Positions 34,558-43,256 of a stretch of DNA of 64,000 bases are shown here, piece by piece. The notes below the pieces were generated by a model. The model ran no database searches. It saw nothing but the letters and a program-made list of their open reading frames with translations, and was not told where the DNA came from. Made by a program: the position numbers and the translations under genes. Each line of letters begins with the position of its first letter. The first letter of the stretch is position 1. This DNA is from Microvirga sp. SRT01 (GTDB lineage: Bacteria; Pseudomonadota; Alphaproteobacteria; Sphingomonadales; Sphingomonadaceae): positions 620,001 through 684,000 of the forward strand of contig JAGSNX010000002.1 in assembly GCA_018139225.1 (NCBI GenBank). Reading direction: 5' to 3'.

Positions 34558-34582
34558 GACTGAATATGGTCGATATATAGTC
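34558..34582 (-). promoter_or_regulatory. Putative toxin-antitoxin operator
   Basis: Inverted repeat GACTGAATAT (34558-34567) and ATATATAGTC (34573-34582), 8 of 10 positions pairing, spacer 5. It is a strikingly AT-rich island immediately upstream of the antitoxin start, as expected for an autoregulated operator overlapping the promoter. Its last base also belongs to the stop codon of the hydrolase gene upstream on the same strand. Confidence 0.6.
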
Positions 34583-35475
34583 TAGCGCGTCACGGGAGCA
34601 AGCGCGCTGAGGATCAGTCTGCGCGTTTGCGCCCATGCCGCCGTTTCGGGCGCGATCAGTTCGACGTGACCTGTCTTCGCCACGGTGTGGAGCGCGGCCA
34701 TATCGCCCTTGGCCTTTGCAGCCGCGATGTAATCGGTGGCCATGCGGAAGGGGATGATGCGGTCCTCGCGGCCGTTGACGAGGTCCTGCGGGATGCCGAG
34801 CGGCAGGAGGCGGGGGACGGAGGTGTCGGCGTACGGGTCAGTGCGGGTGCCGACGAGCTTCGCGACGACCTCCGTACCGCAGCCGTTATCGGGGCTGTTA
34901 GCGGTGGCTTCGAGATCGGGGAGGCCACCGAGGCTGATGACGTGCGGGATCGGCAGCGGCTTGGCGGTGTAGAGCGGACTGGTCTTCGGCAGGCGGGCGC
35001 GGGCGGCGAGCCACAGCGCCAGATGCCCGCCGGCGGAGTGGCCGACAGCGACGAGGCGGCGCGGGTCGAGGTGGAAGCGGCGGGCGTTGGCGGTCATCGC
35101 GTCGGCGGCGGCGGCGACGTCCGCGAAGGTGCCGGGATAGCCGCCGCCGGCGCGATCGACGCCGCGATAGTCGATGTTCCAGACGGCGACGCCGTGCCTG
35201 CGCAGGTCGTCGGCGATCCAGTTCATCAGGCTGCGATCGGCGATCTCCGTCTGCCAGCAGCCGCCGTGGACCATCAGCACGACGGGATGCGGACCGCGAC
35301 CGGCGGGCAGCCAGACATCGACCTTCTGCATATGGTCGGGGCCGTAATCGACGGTGGCGTCGGGCCGAGGCTTCGTGCGCTTGGTCAGGTCGGGCCAGGT
35401 CAGGAGGCGGTCTGCGGACATGGCCGGAGTCATGCCGAGCGGTGCGACAAGAGCAAGCGCCAGCAGCGTCAGCAC
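34582..35475 (-). CDS. Secreted alpha/beta hydrolase (esterase-like)
   Basis: A 297-residue hydrolase with GTG start at 35475, chosen because it gives a clean signal peptide (LTLLALALVAPLGMTPAMSA). The oxyanion motif is VVLMVHGGCWQTE near residue 77, the nucleophile Ser is in VAVGHSAGGHLALWLA near 152, Asp in LVNGREDRIIPF and His near the end in TGHVELIAPE. HGG followed by GHSAGG puts it in the BD-FAE/kynurenine-formamidase-like esterase group. The frame remains open for 56 codons upstream through the repeats at 35480-35558 (PPLPPLR encoded twice), so the true start is uncertain. Confidence 0.8.
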   Translation of the reverse strand: MLTLLALALVAPLGMTPAMSADRLLTWPDLTKRTKPRPDATVDYGPDHMQKVDVWLPAGRGPHPVVLMVHGGCWQTEIADRSLMNWIADDLRRHGVAVWNIDYRGVDRAGGGYPGTFADVAAAADAMTANARRFHLDPRRLVAVGHSAGGHLALWLAARARLPKTSPLYTAKPLPIPHVISLGGLPDLEATANSPDNGCGTEVVAKLVGTRTDPYADTSVPRLLPLGIPQDLVNGREDRIIPFRMATDYIAAAKAKGDMAALHTVAKTGHVELIAPETAAWAQTRRLILSALAPVTR

Positions 35476-35479
35476 GGTT

Positions 35480-35558
35480 CGAAGTGGAGGAAGTGGAGGC
35501 GTTCCAGCGTGTCCTCCACTTCGTCGAAATGCGTGCCGAAGTGGAGGAAGTGGAGGCG
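35480..35558. repeat. Direct and inverted repeat cluster before hydrolase gene
   Basis: A 22-base unit beginning CGAAGTGGAGG occurs twice (35480-35501 and 35537-35558), and its 11-base inverse CCTCCACTTCG lies between them (35513-35523). The inverse can pair perfectly with either copy, giving two mutually exclusive hairpins. Lies in the gap between the divergent hydrolase and parC genes. Confidence 0.8.
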
Positions 35559-35714
35559 CTGATAACCTCGCGGTCGGCGAAGGACCGGACGCGATGTTAC
35601 CGAAGGGATTCGTGGGAGGGGGAGTTGCCGTCATAGGTTGCATCCTGCCATCTTAACGTGGCGTAGGACAGCCGGGATGACAAAACGGGAACGCGGGTGC
35701 TATCCCGTCGGGCG

Positions 35715-37958
35715 ATGGCTGAATTGACCGACAAGGATGCGCCGATCGGCGTGCTGGATGCGCCGTTCGACAGTGCGTTGTCGGAGCGGTATCTGGTCTA
35801 TGCGATGTCGACGATCACGGCGCGGTCGCTGCCGGATGTGCGCGACGGGCTGAAGCCGGTACATCGTCGGTTGCTGTGGGCGATGCGGCTGCTGAAGCTG
35901 GATCCCAGCCAGGGTTACAAGAAGTGCGCACGCGTCGTCGGCGACGTGATCGGCAAATATCATCCGCATGGCGACCAGTCGGTGTACGACGCGATGGTCC
36001 GCCTCGCGCAGACATTCTCGCTGCGGTATCCGCTGGTCGACGGGCAGGGGAATTTCGGCAATATCGACGGCGATAACGCTGCGGCGTACCGGTACACCGA
36101 GGCGCGGCTGACGCAGGTCGCGATCGACCTGATGGACGGGCTAGACGAGGACGGTGCGAACCTGCGCCCCACCTACAACGGTGAGGAGCAGGAGCCGGAG
36201 CTGTTCCCCGGCCTGTTCCCGAACCTGCTGGCGAACGGCGCGGCAGGTATCGCCGTCGGCATGGCGACCAGCATTCCGCCGCACAACGCCGCCGAATTGC
36301 TGGACGCGGCGATTGCGCTCGTCGACGATCGCGCCGCCGACGTTCTGCAATTTGTGAAGGGGCCCGATTTTCCGACCGGCGGGCTGGTCGTCGATCCGGC
36401 GGCGGTGATCGCCGAGAGCTATCGCACCGGCCGCGGCAGTTTCCGCGTGCGGGCACGCTGGACGGTCGAGCGCGAAAAGGGCGGCGGCTGGCAGGCGGTG
36501 GTCAGCGAGATTCCGTTTGGGGTGCAGAAGGGCAAGTTGATCGAGCAGATCGCGAGCCTGATCAACGACAAGAAGCTCCCGATCCTGGCGGATGTCCGCG
36601 ACGAGTCGGATGCCGAGGTTCGGATCGTGCTGGAGCCGCGCAGTCGTACGGTCGATGCCGGCGTGCTGATGGACGGGCTGTTCCGGCTGACCGACCTGGA
36701 AGTGCGGGTGCCGCTGAACCTGAACGTCCTCGACAAGGACCGGACACCGCGGGTGATGAGTCTGGCGGAGGCGCTGGGCGCGTGGGTCGATCACCAGTTC
36801 GTGGTGCTGGAGCGGCGGACGCGGCATCGGCTGGACAAGATCGCCGACCGGATCGAGCTGCTCGACGGGTATCTGATCGCGTATCTGAACCTGGACCGCG
36901 TGATCGAGATCATCCGCACCGAGGACGAGCCCAAGCAGGTGATGATCGCCGAGTTCGGCCTGACCGACCGTCAGGCGGAGGCGATCCTGAACATGCGGCT
37001 GCGCAGTCTGCGGCGGCTGGAGGAGTTCGAGATCCGGAAGGAGCGGGACTCGCTCGACAAGGAACGTGCGGGACTGGCGGCGCTGCTCGAGTCGCCCACG
37101 AAGCAGAAGACGCGTATGAAGCGCGACCTGACCAAGGTGCGCGACCGGTACGGGGCGGAGACGCTGCTGGGGGCGCGGCGGACGACGATCGAGGAAGCGG
37201 CTCCGGCGCGGGAGATTCCGCTGGAGGCGATGATCGAACGCGAGCCGATCACCGTCATCCTGTCCCGGCGCGGCTGGATACGCGCGCTGCGCGGGCACAA
37301 CGACCTGTCCGCGCCGGATACGATGAAGTTCAAGGAGGGCGACGGTCCTGCCTTCGCCTTTCATGCGCAGACCACCGACAAGCTGTTGATGGCGGCGGAG
37401 AACGGGCGGTTCTACACGCTGGCGGCGGACAAGCTGCCGGGCGGTCGCGGATTCGGCGAGCCGGTACGGGCGATGGTCGATCTGGACGGGAGCGTCGGCG
37501 TCATCGCACTCGTCAAAGCGAGCGGGCAGGACCGGCTGCTGCTCGCGGCGAGCGACGGACGCGGCTTCATCGTGCAGGTGGCGGACACGATCGCCGAGAC
37601 GCGCAAGGGCAAGACGGTGATGACGCCGCGCACGGGTGCGCTGCTGAAGGTGGTGCGGCCGGTCGGCAAGGACGATGATTACGTCGCTGCGATCGGCGAC
37701 AACCGCAAGATGCTGGTCTTCCCGATCGCCGAGCTGGTGGAGATGAGCCGCGGGCAGGGTCTGCAACTGCAGCGGTTCCGCGACGGTGGCCTGTCCGATG
37801 CCAAGACGTTCGTGTTCGCACAGGGGCTGAGCTGGCCGATGGGCGGCGGTACGGGTCGGATGCGGTCGGAGCCGGACCTGTCCGCATGGCGGGCGGCACG
37901 CGGTGCGGCGGGACGGATGCCGCCGACCGGTTTCCCCCGCGACAACCGTTTCGGCTGA
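35715..37958 (+). CDS. parC: DNA topoisomerase IV subunit A
   Basis: A 747-residue type-IIA topoisomerase subunit. The breakage-reunion domain begins [20 protein letters not shown]; the winged-helix QRDR is [18 protein letters not shown] and the active-site Tyr is in [31 protein letters not shown] and [18 protein letters not shown] follow. The C-terminal half has degenerate beta-pinwheel blades, as in ParC rather than GyrA. ATG 35715 is preferred over an upstream GTG at 35697. Decatenates daughter chromosomes with ParE (topoisomerase subunit, not the toxin). The position equal to E. coli Ser80 is Gln. Confidence 0.95.
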   Translation: MAELTDKDAPIGVLDAPFDSALSERYLVYAMSTITARSLPDVRDGLKPVHRRLLWAMRLLKLDPSQGYKKCARVVGDVIGKYHPHGDQSVYDAMVRLAQTFSLRYPLVDGQGNFGNIDGDNAAAYRYTEARLTQVAIDLMDGLDEDGANLRPTYNGEEQEPELFPGLFPNLLANGAAGIAVGMATSIPPHNAAELLDAAIALVDDRAADVLQFVKGPDFPTGGLVVDPAAVIAESYRTGRGSFRVRARWTVEREKGGGWQAVVSEIPFGVQKGKLIEQIASLINDKKLPILADVRDESDAEVRIVLEPRSRTVDAGVLMDGLFRLTDLEVRVPLNLNVLDKDRTPRVMSLAEALGAWVDHQFVVLERRTRHRLDKIADRIELLDGYLIAYLNLDRVIEIIRTEDEPKQVMIAEFGLTDRQAEAILNMRLRSLRRLEEFEIRKERDSLDKERAGLAALLESPTKQKTRMKRDLTKVRDRYGAETLLGARRTTIEEAAPAREIPLEAMIEREPITVILSRRGWIRALRGHNDLSAPDTMKFKEGDGPAFAFHAQTTDKLLMAAENGRFYTLAADKLPGGRGFGEPVRAMVDLDGSVGVIALVKASGQDRLLLAASDGRGFIVQVADTIAETRKGKTVMTPRTGALLKVVRPVGKDDDYVAAIGDNRKMLVFPIAELVEMSRGQGLQLQRFRDGGLSDAKTFVFAQGLSWPMGGGTGRMRSEPDLSAWRAARGAAGRMPPTGFPRDNRFG

Positions 37959-38058
37959 CCTGTCCGATGTTCGTTCGATGTAACGTATGTTACGCGGATG
38001 AAAGCGACTTTCGGTAAGGCTTCAGTGGGTCTTAACCAGTCGGGGCTAGAGCCGGGGC

Positions 38059-39738
38059 ATGGCCATAGCCCAGACCGAGCCCCCGCTGCCGCCACCGTTT
38101 ACGGTGCAGGGTGTCGCGCGTGCGCTCGACCTGATGCCGATCCCGGCAGCGCATGTGATCCGCGAAGGCAGCGGGTTCCAGTTCGTCGCGGTCAATCGCG
38201 CCTATCGTGCGGCAGGGCTGGGGATCGTCGCCGAACGGTCGCCGCTGCTGGTGAGCATCGCGTCGCGGATGGAGACGTTTCTCGGTTCCGACGATCTTCA
38301 CATGGCATTCGACTGGACGATCGGCAGCGCCGTCGACTGCCGCTATTTTCGGGTGACGCTCGCGCGGTCCGATGTGCGGCTGACGGGTCGGTGCACGATC
38401 ACGCTGATCGACCAGACGTCGCAGCATCATACCGAACGCAGCCTACGGCGGGAGATGACGACCGACAGCCTGACCGGCCTGCCGAATCGCGAAGGCTTTG
38501 CCGACCTGATCGAGGCGGCCGAGAGCGATCGCGGCCACCGCGCGGTGATGGTCATCGACGTGGCGCGCTTCGGGCGGGTCAATGCGTGTCTGGGCAGCCT
38601 GTCGGGCGACGAATTGCTCATCACCGTGGCGCGGCGGGTCAAGGGTGCGCTGAGGGCGCGCGACACGCTCGCGCGGATCGGCGGTGACGAGTTCGGCGTG
38701 CTGATGACGATCGACGAGCGGCACGACGAGGCGCACGAACTGGCGAATCGCATCCGGGGCGCGCTGGCGACGCCGTTCCGGCTGACCGATTTCGAGATCA
38801 GCGTCGATTGCTCGATCGGCATCGCGTATGGCTCCGAGCCGGGCAGCATCGACGATCTCGTCCGCCATGCGCAATTCGCGACGAAGCGCGCCAAGGCGAC
38901 GGGCCGCGTTGAGACGTACCAGACGCAGGCCTTTACGATCGCGCGCGAGCAGTTCGGGATGGAAACGGCGTTGCGCCGGGCGATCGAACAGCGCCGGCTT
39001 CGCCTGACCTACCAGCCGATCTGCGACCTGGCGACGGGCGAGACGATCGCGTTCGAGGCGCTGGCGCGGTGGCGCGAGGGTGATGAGGAACTGGCGCCGG
39101 CCGAGTTCATCCCGGTGGCGGAAGAGTCAGGGCTGATCGTGCCGCTCGGCCGATGGGCGATCGACGAGGCGGCGCGGACGCTGGCGTCATGGGACGGCGC
39201 GATGGGCGGCGATTGTGGCGTGAAGCTGGCGGTGAACCTGTCGGCGATCCAGTTGCAACGCGATGCCATCGCTCCCGTCGTGCGGCGCGCACTCGACCGG
39301 TCCGGGCTGAGCGGCGATCGCTTCACGCTGGAGCTGACGGAAAGCGCGATCGTCACCGATCCCGACCGGATCGCGGGCACGATGCATGCGCTGAAGGCGC
39401 TGGGCACGACGCTGGCAATGGACGACTTCGGGACGGGGTATTCGAACCTCGCCTACCTCCAGAAGCTGCCGATCGACGTGCTGAAGATCGACCGCAGCTT
39501 CGTGACGGGCATGCTGGCCGATCGCGACAAGATCGCGATCGTGCGCGCGATCCTGAGCCTGGCGCAGGCGCTGGGGATGAAGACGACGGCGGAGGGGATC
39601 GAGACGAGCGAATTGTCTCAGACGCTGGCGGCGCTGGGCTGCACCTACGGGCAGGGCTATTTCTATGCCCGTCCGCTGGAGGCGGATGTCGCGCTGGCGA
39701 TGCTGATGGAGCGGCCGCAGGCGCAGGCGGCGGAGTAG
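38059..39738 (+). CDS. PAS-GGDEF-EAL cyclic-di-GMP enzyme
   Basis: A 559-residue cytosolic protein. A PAS-like sensor covers about residues 15-125. The GGDEF domain (about 130-290) has an intact active site RIGGDEFGVL, with an inhibitory RxxD (RARD) five residues before it. The EAL domain (about 305-550) has FEALARW, the metal residues in DDFGTGYSNLAYLQ, LKIDRSFVTGM and AEGIETSE. Both halves look catalytically competent, so net synthesis or breakdown of c-di-GMP would depend on the PAS signal. No membrane segment. A 100-base gap after parC contains GTAAC-GTAT-GTTAC at 37980-37993, a possible operator. Confidence 0.93.
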   Translation: MAIAQTEPPLPPPFTVQGVARALDLMPIPAAHVIREGSGFQFVAVNRAYRAAGLGIVAERSPLLVSIASRMETFLGSDDLHMAFDWTIGSAVDCRYFRVTLARSDVRLTGRCTITLIDQTSQHHTERSLRREMTTDSLTGLPNREGFADLIEAAESDRGHRAVMVIDVARFGRVNACLGSLSGDELLITVARRVKGALRARDTLARIGGDEFGVLMTIDERHDEAHELANRIRGALATPFRLTDFEISVDCSIGIAYGSEPGSIDDLVRHAQFATKRAKATGRVETYQTQAFTIAREQFGMETALRRAIEQRRLRLTYQPICDLATGETIAFEALARWREGDEELAPAEFIPVAEESGLIVPLGRWAIDEAARTLASWDGAMGGDCGVKLAVNLSAIQLQRDAIAPVVRRALDRSGLSGDRFTLELTESAIVTDPDRIAGTMHALKALGTTLAMDDFGTGYSNLAYLQKLPIDVLKIDRSFVTGMLADRDKIAIVRAILSLAQALGMKTTAEGIETSELSQTLAALGCTYGQGYFYARPLEADVALAMLMERPQAQAAE

Positions 39739-39749
39739 GGCTGCCGGTC

Positions 39750-39777
39750 CGTCATCCCGGCGAATGCTGGGATGACG
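39750..39777. terminator. REP-like bidirectional hairpin
   Basis: CGTCATCCCGGC (39750-39761), loop GAAT, GCTGGGATGACG (39766-39777): 12-base arms with a single G-T wobble. It lies between the convergent GGDEF-EAL and CCA-transferase genes, 11 bases after the first stop. This gtcatccc...gggatgac hairpin type is a common dispersed intergenic element and could terminate both transcripts. Confidence 0.65.
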
Positions 39778-39821
39778 GGTGGGGTGGATTGGGTTGGCGT
39801 GGCCCGTATTTCGGAGCCGGA

Positions 39822-41009
39822 TCAGCCCCTACCTGCCAGCGTTTCCGCCACGACGGCGTCGGCGATCGTCTCTACGCGGGAGGCGTCGGGGAATCCTTCT
39901 TCGATCCATTGCGACTCGATCGTGCGCAGCGCGGTCGCGACCTGGGGGCCTTTGGCGAGGCCGCGGGTGACGAGGGCGCCGCCGGTGATCGGCAGGCGCG
40001 GGACGGGCCAGCCCTCGATCGCGCGGATGTCGTTGCCGGCCAGCAGCAGGCGATCGATCGCGACCGTCATGCCGCAGCGATAGGCAAGCGCGTTCGGTCC
40101 CTCGCTACCCGGCCCCGCCGTTGCGGCGTTGAGGCGTTTGCGGTCGGTGTTGGACAGTTTCAGTCGCGCGCCCACCGCATCCGCATGCTCGGCCGGGATC
40201 AGCGCGGCGAGGCGGCGGATCGCGTCGGGGGCGGTGCCGCTCCGGGCTTCCAGCGCGGCCAGCGCGGTCAGGCGCGCGATCCCTGCCGCGTCGATCTCCG
40301 GCAGCACCGCGCGCAGGATGCCGTGTTCGACCATCAGCGCCACGACACGCACTGCGTCGCGGGCGACGAGCAGCTTCAGCAACTCGGCCGCGATGCGTTC
40401 GCGCGACAGGGCCATCAGGTCGTTGGCGCGGGCGGCGCAGGCGGCAAGGCCGGCATCGTCGATCGCGTCGCCGAACCGCGCGTGGAAGCGGAAGAAGCGG
40501 AGGATGCGCAGGTGATCCTCGGCGATGCGGCGCAGCGGGTCGCCGATGAAGCGAACGCGGCCGGCGGCGAGATCGGTCAGCCCGTCATGATAGTCGTACA
40601 CCGCGCCGGTCGCCGGATCGGCGTAGAGCGCGTTCATCGTGAAATCGCGGCGGTCCGCATCCTCCCGCCAGTCGTCGGTGAAGGCGACCAGCGCGTGGCG
40701 GCCGTCGGTGGCGACGTCGCGGCGCAACGTGGTGACTTCGATCGGCTGACCGGCCAGGATGGCGGTGACGGTACCGTGGGCGAGGCCGGTCGGGACTGCC
40801 TTGATTCCCGCCTCCTTCAGGCGGCGCAGCACCTCCGCCGGCGGGTGGGCGGTGGCGATGTCGATGTCGGCCGCGTCGATGCCGAGCAGCGTGTCACGGA
40901 CGACCCCGCCGACGAAGCGCGCCTCCCCAACGCTGCCGCCGAGGATCGCGGCGAGCCGGTCCAGCCCCTCGCGGCGACGCCAAGGCGCATCGGGCAGGAT
41001 AGTGCTCAC
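39822..41009 (-). CDS. CCA-adding enzyme / poly(A) polymerase family nucleotidyltransferase
   Basis: A 395-residue class-II nucleotidyltransferase. Head-domain motif RFVGGVVRDTLLGIDAADID near residue 32 carries the two metal aspartates; RRDFTMNALYADPATG near 125 and GDPLRRIAEDHLRILRFFRF near 161 are the template and RNA-binding motifs. Alphaproteobacteria use this short form as the tRNA CCA-adding enzyme. GTG start at 41009 in a GTGA overlap with the Nudix gene; the longer upstream frame lacks similarity. Third gene of DUF1285-Nudix-CCA. Confidence 0.9.
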   Translation of the reverse strand: MSTILPDAPWRRREGLDRLAAILGGSVGEARFVGGVVRDTLLGIDAADIDIATAHPPAEVLRRLKEAGIKAVPTGLAHGTVTAILAGQPIEVTTLRRDVATDGRHALVAFTDDWREDADRRDFTMNALYADPATGAVYDYHDGLTDLAAGRVRFIGDPLRRIAEDHLRILRFFRFHARFGDAIDDAGLAACAARANDLMALSRERIAAELLKLLVARDAVRVVALMVEHGILRAVLPEIDAAGIARLTALAALEARSGTAPDAIRRLAALIPAEHADAVGARLKLSNTDRKRLNAATAGPGSEGPNALAYRCGMTVAIDRLLLAGNDIRAIEGWPVPRLPITGGALVTRGLAKGPQVATALRTIESQWIEEGFPDASRVETIADAVVAETLAGRG

Positions 41010-41590
41010 AGGCCGGCCAGACGACGCGAGAGGTTGACGATCATGCCCGCGGTGGCGCCCCAGATGCGGCGATCGTTCCACAGGATCTCGACATAATGGC
41101 GCTCCGCCCCCTGCCACATCGCCGTGCGCGCGGCGTGGTTGGCGATGTCGAGCAGGAAGCTCAACGGCACCTCGAACACGCTGGCGACCTCCGCCTCGGC
41201 GGCCACGAGCGGCAGGTCGGGCGGGACGACGGCGATCACCGGCACGATCTCGAACGCGGTGCCGGTGCGATACGGCTCCAGTGTGGCGATGACGTGGGGC
41301 ACGGTGCGGGGGAGGGCGACTTCCTCCTCCGCCTCGCGCAGGGCGGCGGTGATGGCGTCCTCGCCGGGGTCGAGGCGGCCGCCGGGAAACGCGACCTGGC
41401 CGGGATGCTTGCGCAGCGTCTCCGTGCGCTGGGTCAGGATCACCCCGGGTTCTGGGCGGTCGGTGACCGCGATCAGCACCGCCGCCGCAGTCATGTCGCC
41501 GCGGGTCAGCAGCTCGTCATCGTCGCCGGCCAGCATCGTGCCGCCCGCGGACGCATCCAGGGCGGCGCGCAGCCGGTGCGCCAGCGTCAT
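41006..41590 (-). CDS. Nudix hydrolase, CoA pyrophosphatase type
   Basis: A 194-residue Nudix enzyme. The Nudix box (residues about 72-94) starts GRLDPGED and ends LREAEEEVAL, close to the consensus GX5EX7REUXEEXGU. The preceding LRKHPGQVAFPGG segment is the CoA-pyrophosphatase (NudL/UPF0035) signature. Likely hydrolyses CoA or oxidised CoA to phosphopantetheine and 3',5'-ADP. ATGA overlap with DUF1285 and GTGA overlap with the CCA enzyme gene. Confidence 0.92.
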   Translation of the reverse strand: MTLAHRLRAALDASAGGTMLAGDDDELLTRGDMTAAAVLIAVTDRPEPGVILTQRTETLRKHPGQVAFPGGRLDPGEDAITAALREAEEEVALPRTVPHVIATLEPYRTGTAFEIVPVIAVVPPDLPLVAAEAEVASVFEVPLSFLLDIANHAARTAMWQGAERHYVEILWNDRRIWGATAGMIVNLSRRLAGL

Positions 41591-42183
41591 GCCGCGGCGG
41601 GCGCGAAGGGGAAGAACGCGCCGTCGCTCCAGATGCCGGGTGCCGCGTCGCCGCTGGCGATCGCCCGCTCCGCGAGATCGTAATAGACGGAGCGGGCGAC
41701 CAGCGCCTCCAGCCCCGCACCGATCGTGCCGCGAACATGGAGATAAGGGTGAGGGGCGTCGTGACCGTCGGGACCGCCGGCGGGAGCGAATCGCAGCGGA
41801 TGATCGCGCCCAGCGGTCACGAGGTCGCCGGTATTGAGCCGGAAGGCGAGCCGCGACTCGGGGCCGTCGCCCTCCGCTTTCATCTCCACGGCGACGAACG
41901 GCGCATCATCGACCGCGATCGTCAGCTTTTCGACGGGGGTGACGAGGACGTAACCGCCGTCCGGCTCCCGCCGGAGGATCGTGGAGAACAGGCGTACCAT
42001 AGTGGGACGGCCGATCGGCGACCCCTGATGAAACCACGTCCCGTCGGCGGCGATCCGCATCTCGCTGTCCCCGCAATGCTGCGGGTTCCACTGATCGACG
42101 GGGGGCAGGCGCTGCTCCTCGACCAGCCGGGCGATTTCCGGCAGGCTGAGTGTGGCGAGGTCGGGAAGCGGCTCCATCGGCAT
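41587..42183 (-). CDS. DUF1285 family protein
   Basis: A 198-residue protein of DUF1285, whose members have two-domain beta-rich folds and often sit beside Nudix and MoxR-like genes. PPVDQWNPQHCGDSEMRIAA and DGTWFHQGSPIGRPTMVRLF form the N-terminal domain; GYVLVTPVEKLTIAVDDAPF the second. No signal or membrane segment. First gene of a three-gene operon with Nudix and CCA-transferase genes. Biochemical function is unknown for the family. Confidence 0.9.
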   Translation of the reverse strand: MPMEPLPDLATLSLPEIARLVEEQRLPPVDQWNPQHCGDSEMRIAADGTWFHQGSPIGRPTMVRLFSTILRREPDGGYVLVTPVEKLTIAVDDAPFVAVEMKAEGDGPESRLAFRLNTGDLVTAGRDHPLRFAPAGGPDGHDAPHPYLHVRGTIGAGLEALVARSVYYDLAERAIASGDAAPGIWSDGAFFPFAPAAA

Positions 42184-42222
42184 GGCGGGCGAGGTAGGGC
42201 GGGACGGCGGACGCGTAAAGGC

Positions 42223-42798
42223 TCAGGCGGCGAGACGAAGCGCCGGGCCGAGTACGCCGGCCGCATCGGGCACCGCCGGTCCGCGCGCGAGCAGGCGGCG
42301 ACGCTCGACCGGACCGGGCAGTCGCCATCCTGCGGTGCGATCGGCGGTGAAATCGAAGAAGCGTCCGTAATATTCGGGGTCGCCGATCAGCATCAGCGCG
42401 GCATCCAGCCCGTGCGCGGCGGCGGCATCGAGCGCGGCCGTGGTCAGGCGGCGGCCGATGCCGTCCTGCTGACGTTCCGGGGCGACGGCGATCGGGCCGA
42501 CCATGACCAGCGGATGCGCGGTGCCGTGATCGTCGACCAGCGCGACCGGCCAGCACTGGATCGAGCCCACCAGTACGCCGCCATCTACGGCCCCCTCGTC
42601 CACCGCCATGAAGCTCAGCCCAGCGACCGGCGCGACATCGCCGCGCACCTTATAGGCGGTGCGCGTGCGGCGGTCGGGACCGAATGCGCGGTCGAGCAGA
42701 TGCTCGACCTCCGCAGTGCGGTCCGGGGTCAGGGGCAGGATGGCAGGCGTGGTGGTGATCGGGTCTCTCCCGGCAGGCGCCGCGCGCTGTAGCCGCAC
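42223..42798 (-). CDS. GNAT-family N-acetyltransferase, YhbS-like
   Basis: A GNAT acetyltransferase. Acetyl-CoA site motif A reads VGPIAVAPERQQDGIGRRL; then the helix and strand ALDAAAAHGLDAALMLIGD and PEYYGRFFDF, which place it in the YhbS group. The start is unclear. The nearest in-frame GTG is at 42798 (191 residues), but the fold begins around AILPLTPDRTAEVEHLLDRA and a good GGGAGAGA ribosome-binding site precedes an ATC codon at 42759. No ATG exists in the expected place. Acceptor substrate unknown. Confidence 0.8.
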   Translation of the reverse strand: MRLQRAAPAGRDPITTTPAILPLTPDRTAEVEHLLDRAFGPDRRTRTAYKVRGDVAPVAGLSFMAVDEGAVDGGVLVGSIQCWPVALVDDHGTAHPLVMVGPIAVAPERQQDGIGRRLTTAALDAAAAHGLDAALMLIGDPEYYGRFFDFTADRTAGWRLPGPVERRRLLARGPAVPDAAGVLGPALRLAA

Positions 42799-42884
42799 CG
42801 TGGGGGAAGGCAAGCCGCGGCGTTGATCAACGACACAGTCGGGGGCATTGCCGCTGTCCGGCCTGACGCCTAAGGCGCGGGCGC

Positions 42885-43256
42885 ATGGAAGACCGGCTGC
42901 AACTGCATATTGACGATCTGGAAGTGATGGTCCTGACGGGCATCTATTCGGAGGAGACGCACCTGCCGCAGCCACTGCGCATCTCCATGACCGTCGACCT
43001 CGATGTCGGGGGGCGGTTCGCGCCGGACACGCCGCTGAACGCGTCGAAGAACTACATGGACCTGAAGCATGCGGCGACCACCGCGCTGCCGGAGGGGGTG
43101 CATTTCACGCTGGTCGAGGCGGTGGCGGAGCATATCTGCGAGACGCTGTTCCTGCAGGATGCGCGTGTCGCGCGCGTTCAGGTCCGGATCGTGAAGCTGG
43201 CGATCGCCGAGGCAGGCGAGTCGATCGGCATCACGCTGGTGCGGCACCGGCGCTGA
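42885..43256 (+). CDS. folB: Dihydroneopterin aldolase
   Basis: A 123-residue FolB-family protein. DRLQLHIDDLEVMVLTGIYS at the N-terminus contains the substrate-site pattern, NYMDLKHAATTALPEG the middle, and HFTLVEAVAEHICETLFLQD the conserved VE(x)xAExI motif. Cleaves 7,8-dihydroneopterin to 6-hydroxymethyl-dihydropterin in folate synthesis. The 3' end overlaps the convergent exported-protein gene by 26 bases. No other folate genes are nearby. Confidence 0.92.
   Translation: MEDRLQLHIDDLEVMVLTGIYSEETHLPQPLRISMTVDLDVGGRFAPDTPLNASKNYMDLKHAATTALPEGVHFTLVEAVAEHICETLFLQDARVARVQVRIVKLAIAEAGESIGITLVRHRR

Noticed and set aside
35480..35558. Possible CRISPR-like repeats
   Set aside because: Only two direct copies, one inverted copy, irregular spacing and no cas genes nearby.
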